From positions 1-20,241 of the forward strand of contig CAZWCX010000123.1 of the NCBI GenBank assembly GCA_964632945.1: 20,241 bases of DNA. The letters run 5' to 3'. The notes under the pieces are model-generated. The model worked only from the letters and a program-made list of their open reading frames with translations, had not been told where the DNA came from and ran no database searches. Positions within the stretch are counted from its first letter, which is position 1. Every line of letters begins with the position of its first letter. This stretch comes from CAZWCX01 sp964632945. GTDB lineage: Bacteria; Planctomycetota; MHYJ01; WSZJ01; CAZWCX01. Shown piece after piece: positions 14,447-20,241 of this stretch. The position numbers were made by a program, and so were the translations under genes.

Positions 14447-15107
14447 ACCTCGGCAGGGGGATGAACAGGGATTCGGTCCGCGGCTCCATCTTCTCGATCT
14501 CCTCGTCGGTCATCTCACGGATGACCGGCAGGAGGACGATGTCGATTCGCACGCCTTGCGGGAGGCCCTTCTTTTCCTTGCTGTCCCACGCCTTCAGCCA
14601 GTCTTTCCCGTCGAAGTATTGCACGTCGAACGACAAGACCTTGTCGTGCAGCGGCGTGAGCGAGCCGCCCGACAGCGGATCGTCGTCCAGCGACGGATCC
14701 TCGCGGCGGAGGAGGCGGAACCAGTTCGAGTTCACTTCGTTCTGCTTGAGTTGGTACCCCACTTCGGTCACGTCGCCGACGGTCTGGGTCTCGGCGTCGA
14801 ACGAGGAGCGCGCGGCCAGAAAGTCGACCCGGTCGGTCGGGGTGGACCCCAGAAAGAGGTCCTTCCCCACGAACATCTTCCCGTCCGGGACCGGCAGGAA
14901 GGCGGTGGAAAAATCCTCCTCGAGCGCCTTGAACAGCGCCGGGACGAGTTTTTGCCGCTCCATGACTTCATCGACCTTGCCGCGCGTTTGCAGCGTCGAA
15001 TACAAGACACCGTAAATCATCGCGAGGATCGAGGCGAGGATCCCCAACGTGAGCATGACCTCGAGCAGGGTGAATCCGGCTCGTCGTCCGCGCAGGTCCG
15101 GCATCAT
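14445..15107 (-). CDS. gspJ: Type II secretion minor pseudopilin GspJ
   Basis: A 220-residue prepilin-like protein. After an 11-residue basic leader, the prepilin peptidase site is Gly before FTLLEVML, with Glu at mature position 5 and a following hydrophobic helix (TLGILASILAMIYGVLYSTL). The large periplasmic part (VMERQKLVPALFKALEEDFSTAF, later DVQYFDGKDWLKAWD) fits GspJ, which sits with GspI and GspK at the tip of the pseudopilus. The ATG at 15107 overlaps the gspI stop by four bases. It is the last gene of the run; no gspK follows, because the next gene is on the other strand. Confidence 0.82.
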   Translation of the reverse strand: MMPDLRGRRAGFTLLEVMLTLGILASILAMIYGVLYSTLQTRGKVDEVMERQKLVPALFKALEEDFSTAFLPVPDGKMFVGKDLFLGSTPTDRVDFLAARSSFDAETQTVGDVTEVGYQLKQNEVNSNWFRLLRREDPSLDDDPLSGGSLTPLHDKVLSFDVQYFDGKDWLKAWDSKEKKGLPQGVRIDIVLLPVIREMTDEEIEKMEPRTESLFIPLPR

Positions 15108-15616
15108 GACCCTCCCGACTTGGGCTGGGACCCGGAGGCCCCCTTGTTGCCGGATCCCGCTCCGCCTCCGCTCGCCTGACCCTGTTCCTGGGGTTGCTCG
15201 TCCTCCGGCTTGAGCCGGTAGGAGATGATGGTCAGGATCCCCTCCTCCCCCGAGTCCTTCGGGTAGAGGAGGGTGAGGGTGATCTTGTAGATCTCCAGGG
15301 GCTTTTCCGACGAGGAAGGCGCGGCCGAGGTCTCGAGCACCTCGAGGGCGACCTCCTTTTTCCACTGGATCTCGGGGTACTCCTCGAAGGAACCCTGATC
15401 GGCCCGCTCCTCGAACGGTTCCACCTCGAGCTGGCCCATCTTCTGCTGGGCGAGGCGGGCGACGAGAGTCACCTCCCGGGCCTGCTGGGCCTCCTTCACG
15501 CTGTTGTTGCGGATGACGATCAGGGTGAGCAGGGCCACCGCGATGATCGCGAGGGCGACCATCACCTCGACGAGCGTGAAGGCGGAGTCGCGTCGGGACG
15601 GAGGCCGGCGGGTCAC
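15104..15616 (-). CDS. gspI: Type II secretion minor pseudopilin GspI
   Basis: A 170-residue prepilin-like protein. The leader MTRRPPSRRDSA is followed by FTLVEVMVALAIIAVALLTL, the pilin-type helix with Glu at position 5. Residue -1 of the cleavage site is Ala12, not the usual Gly. The small globular part (QQKMGQLEVEPFEE, EIQWKKEVALEV, EIYKITLTLLYPK) fits GspI, whose hallmark is a short domain after an aliphatic helix. The C-terminal ~30 residues are Gly/Ser/Gln-rich and probably disordered. The GTG start at 15616 overlaps the gspH stop by four bases. Confidence 0.8.
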   Translation of the reverse strand: MTRRPPSRRDSAFTLVEVMVALAIIAVALLTLIVIRNNSVKEAQQAREVTLVARLAQQKMGQLEVEPFEERADQGSFEEYPEIQWKKEVALEVLETSAAPSSSEKPLEIYKITLTLLYPKDSGEEGILTIISYRLKPEDEQPQEQGQASGGGAGSGNKGASGSQPKSGGS

Positions 15617-16263
15617 TTCGACGCATCCTCCTCGATCGGCGGCGGCTCCAGGTATTCCTCATGGAAGGACGCCATGCCGGTGAGCGGATTGATTTCGAGC
15701 GAGTAGTCGTTCTTGCCGTCCGTCAGATGGACGATGTGCCCCTTGGTGATGCCGAAGGGGGAGATCTCCACGTTGACTTCGCGCTCGTCGATCTTCTGCG
15801 TTCCCCCGATGACGATGTCGCGAAAGAAGACGCCGGCCGGGAGTTCCTGGCGGAGCACCGGTTCCCAACGGAGGTGGGGAATGGGAGGGGCGCTGGAGGG
15901 TTGGTTCTTCTCGGCGGCCGCGCGGGCCTGCGCCTCCTCGTCCACGAACGGGGCGAGAATGTAGTAGCGCTTGTCGTCGAGCTTGTACTTGATGAAGTGG
16001 ATGCGGCCGGTGGCGGCGGCCTGGCTGCGGGCGAGGGCGACGACCCGGGCGAGCTGGCGGGCCGCGGCGCGCAAGGTGTACTTCGGAGACAGGTAATCGA
16101 TCTTGGCGAAGACGACGCTCATCGTGATGGCCAGGATCAGGACGACCATCATCAATTCGATGAGGGTGTACGCGGAACGGCGGGAGCGTCCTCCGCGCCG
16201 TCCCCCGGCGGGTGGCCGGGGGTGCGACGGCGGCCGCGCGGTGGGGGGGGCGGGGGCCGGCAA
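15613..16263 (-). CDS. gspH: Type II secretion minor pseudopilin GspH
   Basis: A 216-residue prepilin-like protein. The helix YTLIELMMVVLILAITMSVV follows Ala31, again with Ala rather than Gly at -1. The mature part has the GspH pattern (TLRAAARQLARVVALARSQAAATGRIHFIKY) and a beta-rich end (REVNVEISPFGITKGHIVHL). The only start codon in frame before the helix is TTG at 16263, which gives an unusually long, Pro/Arg/Gly-rich 31-residue leader encoded in an extreme GC tract and lacks a clear Shine-Dalgarno. The start is therefore the least certain of the cluster; translation may depend on coupling to gspG, which ends 16 bases earlier. Confidence 0.78.
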   Translation of the reverse strand: MPAPAPPTARPPSHPRPPAGGRRGGRSRRSAYTLIELMMVVLILAITMSVVFAKIDYLSPKYTLRAAARQLARVVALARSQAAATGRIHFIKYKLDDKRYYILAPFVDEEAQARAAAEKNQPSSAPPIPHLRWEPVLRQELPAGVFFRDIVIGGTQKIDEREVNVEISPFGITKGHIVHLTDGKNDYSLEINPLTGMASFHEEYLEPPPIEEDASK

Positions 16264-16278
16264 GGGGAGGCGCGGGGG
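16243..16278 (+). other. G-run tract at the gspG/gspH junction
   Basis: Four G-runs of 8, 5, 4 and 5 bases with loops of 1, 7 and 6 bases on the + strand, so the gspGH transcript is C-rich and nearly free of A/T here. The + strand could form a G-quadruplex. The tract also encodes the Pro-rich beginning of GspH. Confidence 0.4.
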
Positions 16279-16279
16279 C

Positions 16280-16744
16280 CTAGTTCTTCTCGTCGGGCGC
16301 GCCCGAGCCGATGATGTCCCCGTCGTACCCCTGGCCGCCCGGGGTCCCGTCGCGGCCGAGGGAAACCACGTCGTACGGACGCCCGCCCTCGCCCGGCTTC
16401 AGGTAGACGAACGGCTTGCCCCAGGGATCGCGCGGGATGGACTTCTCCTTGAGATACGGTCCGTCCCAGTTCCGCGCATCCGACGGCTGGGTGATCAGGT
16501 CGTCCATCTTGTCCGGGTACTTGCCGACATCCAGCTTGTACATTTCGATGGCATTCTCCACGCTGCGCATGCTCGCGCGCGCGGCGGTGACCTTGGCCTT
16601 GTCGTCCTTGCCCTGGACGTTGTAGGCGACGACGCCGAGCAGGATGCCGAGGATGACCACCACGACCATGAGTTCGAGCAGCGTGAAACCCCGGGAGAGC
16701 CGGCGGCTCGCGGCCGCCATCGCCAGGCGCGGATTCGGACCCAT
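16280..16744 (-). CDS. gspG: Type II secretion major pseudopilin GspG
   Basis: A 154-residue prepilin. After a 19-residue leader ending in SRG comes the canonical FTLLELMVVVVILGILLGVVA with Glu at position 5. The globular domain carries GspG hallmarks: KYPDKMDDLI, DGPYLKEKSIPRDPWGKPFVY and the C-terminal YDVVSLGRDGTPGGQGYDGDI loop that binds calcium in characterised homologues. It polymerises into the periplasmic pseudopilus that pushes substrates through the outer-membrane secretin. ATG at 16744 with AAGGAG seven bases upstream, and its own extended -10 promoter, both in keeping with a subunit needed in large amounts. Confidence 0.93.
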   Translation of the reverse strand: MGPNPRLAMAAASRRLSRGFTLLELMVVVVILGILLGVVAYNVQGKDDKAKVTAARASMRSVENAIEMYKLDVGKYPDKMDDLITQPSDARNWDGPYLKEKSIPRDPWGKPFVYLKPGEGGRPYDVVSLGRDGTPGGQGYDGDIIGSGAPDEKN

Positions 16745-16775
16745 GTGCGTACTCCTTCGGTGGCTACGGGAACCC

Positions 16776-16784
16776 AGTATACCA
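16776..16784 (-). promoter_or_regulatory. Extended -10 promoter for gspG
   Basis: TGGTATACT read on the minus strand, ending 31 bases before the gspG ATG, in a 125-base gap after gspF. No good -35 is seen, as is allowed for extended -10 promoters. The element and its distance match those before the secreted-protein gene at 13280. Confidence 0.55.
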
Positions 16785-16869
16785 TGCCCGCGCCGGCGCC
16801 GGAAAAGCCCGCCCCGCGCCGGCGGTTCCGCCCCCGCGTCGCCCGTACCTGCGGCCGGGCGGCCGGGGC

Positions 16870-18084
16870 TCAGATGTTGCTCAACTCCAGAATCGGAAGC
16901 AGGATCGACAGCACGATGAAGCCCACGATGCCCGCCATGATGACGATCATGATCGGCTCGATCAGGGCGGTGATCTTCTGCGTCGCGATGTCGATTTCCT
17001 CGTCGTACATTTCCGCGACCCGGCGGAGCAGGGTTTCCAGCTTTCCCGACTCCTCGCCGACCGCGATCATGTAGCTCACCACGGGCGGGAAGACCTGCGT
17101 CCGCTTGAGCGGCGTGGCGATGTCGGCTCCCTCCATGATCTTGGTGCGGACCGTGTCGATGGTCTGGGACAGCAGGACGTTGTTGACCACCGTCTTCACG
17201 ATGTTCAACGCCTCGAGCGCGGGGATCCCGCTCTCGAGCAGGGTGGCGAACGTCACGGAGAAGCGGGAGACCGCTTGCTTCTTGAACAGGGACCCGAAGA
17301 TGGGCATGCGCAGGACGAAGGTGTCCCAGAACAGGCGTCCGTTCGCGGTCGCGATCATCGCCTTGAAGAGCAGCCAGAGGCCCACGGCTCCCCCGGCGAG
17401 CGCCCACCAGTAATGGCGGAGGAAGTCGGTCACGCTGATCAGGACTTCGGTCGTCATCGGCAGCGCCCGCTTCTGCTCCGTCAGGATCGACGTGATCTGG
17501 GGGACCACGTACCCGAGCAGGAAGATGACCACGCCGGTGGCGATGATCACCATGATGATCGGGTAGGTCATGGCCGCGGCGACCTTGCCGCGCAGCCGGG
17601 ATTGGGCATGGATGTAGTCGGCCAGGGAGAGCAACACGCCGTCGAGGTTTCCGGCGGCCTCCCCGGCGCGAACCATGTTGACGTAGAGCTCGCTGAAGTA
17701 GGTCGGATGATGCGCCAGCGCGTCGGCGAAGGTCGTGCCCGACTGCACGCGCTCGCGGATGTCGCGGAAGGCCGCCTCGAGGGCGCGCGTGTCGGACTGC
17801 TCGATGAGCGCGCTCAGGGCCTGCGTCAGCGGAATCCCCGCGTTGAGCAGGGTGCCGAGCTGACGGGTCACGACCGAGACCTCGGTGAGGCGCTTCCCCT
17901 TGAAGACGTCCGGCATGCGGATCGTCGCGCGCCGTTCCTCTTCGTGTTCGACCTGCGCGATCTCGGTGACCATGAGATTCTGGGCGCGCAGCTTCGACCG
18001 CGCTTCGCGCGCGGTGTCGGCGTCCACGATCCCTTCGGTCGCGGCGCCGTCGGACTTCAGCGCTCGGTATTCGAAGACGGGCAT
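16870..18084 (-). CDS. gspF: Type II secretion inner-membrane platform protein GspF
   Basis: A 404-residue polytopic protein that anchors the ATPase and the growing pseudopilus in the inner membrane. It opens with MPVFEYRALKSDG, typical of GspF/PilC, and has two homologous T2SSF domains (residues ~70-190 and ~270-395: LLNAGIPLTQALSALIEQ and LLESGIPALEALNIVKTV). Three hydrophobic helices are visible: near 170-190 (AMTYPIIMVIIATGVVIFLL), 222-245 (WWALAGGAVGLWLLF) and 378-400 (IEPIMIVIMAGIVGFIVL). Length is normal. ATG at 18084 lies 44 bases after gspE; no clear Shine-Dalgarno is present. Confidence 0.93.
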   Translation of the reverse strand: MPVFEYRALKSDGAATEGIVDADTAREARSKLRAQNLMVTEIAQVEHEEERRATIRMPDVFKGKRLTEVSVVTRQLGTLLNAGIPLTQALSALIEQSDTRALEAAFRDIRERVQSGTTFADALAHHPTYFSELYVNMVRAGEAAGNLDGVLLSLADYIHAQSRLRGKVAAAMTYPIIMVIIATGVVIFLLGYVVPQITSILTEQKRALPMTTEVLISVTDFLRHYWWALAGGAVGLWLLFKAMIATANGRLFWDTFVLRMPIFGSLFKKQAVSRFSVTFATLLESGIPALEALNIVKTVVNNVLLSQTIDTVRTKIMEGADIATPLKRTQVFPPVVSYMIAVGEESGKLETLLRRVAEMYDEEIDIATQKITALIEPIMIVIMAGIVGFIVLSILLPILELSNI

Positions 18085-18128
18085 CGACGGCTGGCTGCGG
18101 CGGCGCGGCGGCCCGCGCTCCCGGCCCC

Positions 18129-19835
18129 TTACACGAGATCCATCTGCGTCACCCGGAGGACCTCCTCCGGGGTCGTGACTCCCTGGAGCACCTTTTGCGC
18201 CCCGTCCATGCGCAACGTGCGCAGTCCGCGCGACACCGCTTCGGCCTTGATCGTGTTCGATCCGGCGCGCCCCATCACCTGCTCGCGAACGCGGTCGTTG
18301 ACGGTCAGGATCTCGTAGATGCCGGTCCGATCATGGTACCCGGTGTGGAAGCAGTGATTGCACCCGCGCCCGCGGAAGATCTTGCGCGGGCCCACGGTCC
18401 GGGGGTCGATGCCGATGCTGCGCAGCACGCCGTCCTCGGCGGGATAGGGCTCGCGACAGTCCTTGCAGATGATGCGCACCAGGCGTTGCGCGATCACCCC
18501 CACCAGGGAGGAGGCGGCCAGGTATGGCTCCACCCCGAGGTCGAGGAGGCGCGTGACCGCGCCCGCGGAATCGTTGGTGTGCAGCGTCGAGAAGACCAGG
18601 TGGCCCGTGAGCGCCGACTGGATCGCGATCTGCGCCGTCTCCAGGTCGCGCACTTCGCCGACCATGATGATGTCGGGGTCCTGGCGCACGATCGAACGCA
18701 ACCCGCGCGCGAACGTGAGCCCCTTCTTGACCGATACCTCGATCTGGCTCACCCCCGGCAGCTGATACTCGATCGGGTCCTCGATCGTCAGGACGTTGTA
18801 CTGCTTCGTGTCGACCTTCTGCAGGGCCGCGTACAGGGTCGTCGTTTTGCCGCTCCCCGTGGGACCGGTGACGAAGATGATCCCGTGCGACAGGTCGATC
18901 ATCGTGTTGACCATCGCCAGATTGTCGTTGTCGAGCCCGATCTCCGAGAGATCGAGCAGGCGGGCGGTCTTGTCCAGGATACGCAACACGATCCGCTCCC
19001 CATGCGAGGTCGGAACCGAGCTGATGCGCACGTCGACCTCCGCGTCGCCGACCCGGAGCGTGGCGCGGCCGTCCTGCGGCAGCCGTCGCTCCGCAATGTC
19101 CATTCGGCCCATGACCTTGACGCGGCTGAGCACACCCTCCTGGACCTTCTTGGGAATCGATTCGCGGTCGTAAAGGACCCCGTCGATCCGGTACCGCACC
19201 TGCAGGCGGTCCTCGTACGGCTGCAGGTGAATGTCGCTCGCCCGCATCCGCAGGGCGTTGAACGTCACCATGTTGACCAGCTTGATGATCGGCGCCTTGT
19301 TCGCCATCTCGAGGACGTCCTGCGACGGCTCGATCTCCTTGGCGATCCCCGCGAGATCGTCTTCGTCGAGTTCGTCGAGCATCTCGTCGACCACGTCCAC
19401 CTTGGTCTGGTAGGCCTTGTTGATGAGGGACGTGATCTCCGAGCGGGTCGCGAAGACCGGTTGGACCTCCAGGTCGAGCATCAGCGACAGTTCGTCCATC
19501 GGATGCGTGTCGAGCGGCGAGGCGGTCGCTACCTGGAGAACGCCGTCCTCCTGGTGAATTCCCACCAGGCAGTGGTTGCGGGCGAACTGGATCGGGATCC
19601 GCTGCACGAACAACTCGACCGCGCGGTGGTCGCTCAACTTCTCGAGATAGGGATACCCCATGCAGGCCGAGAACAGCTTGAGCATCTGCACTTCGGTCAG
19701 GTACCCGCGCTCCGTCAGGATCCGGTCGAGCGGGTCGCCCGTCTCCATGCAGATGTCCATGCACTCCTGGAGTTTCTCGATCGGCAGAATCTTGTCGGCC
19801 TGAAGGATTTGGAGCAACTTGTTGCGGATGGACAT
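18129..19835 (-). CDS. gspE: Type II secretion ATPase GspE
   Basis: A 568-residue cytoplasmic hexameric ATPase that powers pseudopilus assembly. The N-terminal region (residues ~1-150, e.g. RILTERGYLTEVQMLKLF, MGYPYLEKL) is of the GspE-N/MshEN kind. The ATPase core contains RASDIHLQPYEDRLQVRYRIDGVL, Walker A GPTGSGKTTT with Lys330, the Asp box, Walker B IIMVGEVRD, the His box LVFSTLHTNDSAGA, and a zinc motif with Cys457, Cys460, Cys492 and Cys495 (CKDC and CNHC). All are intact. ATG at 19835 is chosen: GAGG lies eight bases upstream and the promoter lies inside the longer frame that continues to 20159. It is the first gene of the gspEFGHIJ run. Confidence 0.94.
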   Translation of the reverse strand: MSIRNKLLQILQADKILPIEKLQECMDICMETGDPLDRILTERGYLTEVQMLKLFSACMGYPYLEKLSDHRAVELFVQRIPIQFARNHCLVGIHQEDGVLQVATASPLDTHPMDELSLMLDLEVQPVFATRSEITSLINKAYQTKVDVVDEMLDELDEDDLAGIAKEIEPSQDVLEMANKAPIIKLVNMVTFNALRMRASDIHLQPYEDRLQVRYRIDGVLYDRESIPKKVQEGVLSRVKVMGRMDIAERRLPQDGRATLRVGDAEVDVRISSVPTSHGERIVLRILDKTARLLDLSEIGLDNDNLAMVNTMIDLSHGIIFVTGPTGSGKTTTLYAALQKVDTKQYNVLTIEDPIEYQLPGVSQIEVSVKKGLTFARGLRSIVRQDPDIIMVGEVRDLETAQIAIQSALTGHLVFSTLHTNDSAGAVTRLLDLGVEPYLAASSLVGVIAQRLVRIICKDCREPYPAEDGVLRSIGIDPRTVGPRKIFRGRGCNHCFHTGYHDRTGIYEILTVNDRVREQVMGRAGSNTIKAEAVSRGLRTLRMDGAQKVLQGVTTPEEVLRVTQMDLV

Positions 19836-19864
19836 TTCCGGGGCCTCGGGCTTGAACGGCGACG

Positions 19865-19880
19865 CGGGGGGACTCCCCCG
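19865..19880. promoter_or_regulatory. GC hairpin in the gspE leader
   Basis: CGGGGG-GACT-CCCCCG is a 6-bp stem with a GACT loop, about 30 bases before the gspE ATG and just after the predicted transcription start. It could slow transcription or affect translation. No T-run follows on the gspE strand. Confidence 0.4.
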
Positions 19881-19888
19881 AAACGCCG

Positions 19889-19917
19889 ATTGTAGCGGTC
19901 GCAACGGGAAGCGTCCA
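19889..19917 (-). promoter_or_regulatory. Sigma-70-type promoter for the T2SS operon
   Basis: On the minus strand: TGGACG (19917-19912; four of six), a 17-base spacer and TACAAT (19894-19889; five of six). The leader to the gspE ATG is about 45-50 bases. It is the best promoter candidate before the run gspE to gspJ. Confidence 0.6.
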
Positions 19918-19942
19918 GACTCGCTTCTACGAGTCGCGAGTC
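19918..19942. promoter_or_regulatory. Inverted repeat adjoining the gspE -35
   Basis: GACTCGC (19918-19924) is the inverted copy of GCGAGTC (19936-19942), with a further CGAGTC at 19930-19935 that can pair with the same left arm. It sits immediately upstream of the -35 at 19917, a place where a regulator could bind. The operator role is inference. Confidence 0.35.
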
Positions 19943-20241
19943 GGACCTGTTGGGTGAACCCCGGCCGGATTCGGGCGGATCGCGAGAACTCCTTCAACCT
20001 GCGGAAGTTGCGGAGATGGGGAAGGAAAGTCCGAGCCGCCACCGCCCGCGGGTCGGATCGCGACGGGGGGGCACCGGCGTTGTCCTTCCGGCGATCCCTC
20101 GTGACCCCGCGCCGCCGAGGCGGAGCGGGTGGTGGATCGGCTCCCGCTGCCGGTCGCACCGCAGCCGCCTACGCGCCGGTCGCAGAGGGCCCGACCGGTC
20201 CCCGCGTCACGCGACGCCCGAGTAGAAGCCGCGCGCCTTGC
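19943..20241. other. Gene-free stretch upstream of gspE, with an RNase-P-like box
   Basis: No protein-coding gene is supported on either strand; the open frames here have shadow-like Arg/Pro composition. On the + strand, 20021-20036 (GAAGGAAAGTCCGAGC) matches 14 of 16 bases of the first conserved region of bacterial RNase P RNA, as I remember it from E. coli. It is preceded at about 19989-20015 by a hairpin (CTCC..CAAC / GTTG.GGAG) where helix P3 would be. The second conserved region is not found at its usual distance of about 60 bases; a loose match (CAGAGGGCCCGACCG) begins at 20182. This could be a divergent or broken rnpB running out of the window, or chance. Confidence 0.3.

Noticed and set aside
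19836..20159. N-terminal extension of GspE by 108 residues
   Set aside because: A good promoter (19917-19889) and a GC hairpin lie inside it, the MSIRNKLL start has a Shine-Dalgarno-like GAGG, and the resulting length is normal for GspE.
1..20241. CRISPR array, tRNA, insertion sequence or prophage
   Set aside because: I looked for regularly spaced repeats, tRNA arms, transposase motifs and terminal repeats and saw none.

Overview
The window is a very GC-rich (roughly two-thirds G+C by eye), densely coded bacterial chromosome segment. A type II secretion (T2SS) pseudopilin/ATPase cluster points to a diderm. Heme genes of the coproporphyrin-dependent type (coproheme decarboxylase and a HemH-type ferrochelatase) and a 4-hydroxybenzoyl-CoA-reductase-like molybdoenzyme suggest an uncultured lineage of the Acidobacteriota/Planctomycetota kind. 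That placement is inference. I see no tRNA, rRNA, CRISPR, insertion sequence or phage gene. Long open frames antisense to real genes are a by-product of the strong GC3 bias.

Layout, left to right. 1-231: gene-free, three strong hairpins in a row. 232-1682 (+): XRE-cupin regulator translationally coupled to a membrane fatty acid hydroxylase. 1790-2521 (+): coproheme decarboxylase. 2651-2980 (-): 109-aa unknown protein, divergent from a DinB-like protein (3053-3511, +). 3710-5866 (+): alpha-glucan phosphorylase with a TTG start. 6013-10557 (+): apparent operon of a 185-aa putative membrane protein followed by small, large and FAD/4Fe-4S subunits of a 4-hydroxybenzoyl-CoA-reductase-type enzyme. 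10774-12009 (-): receiver-like plus PilZ-like protein with a long Pro/Ala linker. 12264-13220 (-): ferrochelatase, divergent from a secreted protein of unknown function (13320-14423, +). 14445-19835 (-): gspE-F-G-H-I-J. 19836-20241: gene-free, with the gspE promoter and an RNase-P-like sequence box.

How the genes work together. The T2SS genes form one transcription unit read leftwards: ATPase GspE, platform protein GspF, major pseudopilin GspG, minor pseudopilins GspH, I and J. An extra extended -10 promoter lies directly before gspG; a near-identical element at the same distance precedes the secreted-protein gene, which hints at coordinated expression. ChdC and the ferrochelatase would be the last two steps of heme b synthesis through coproheme. 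The molybdoenzyme has the exact four-cysteine spacing that marks 4-hydroxybenzoyl-CoA reductase, but its large subunit carries Gln where this superfamily normally has the catalytic Glu. That is the most unusual protein-level observation here.
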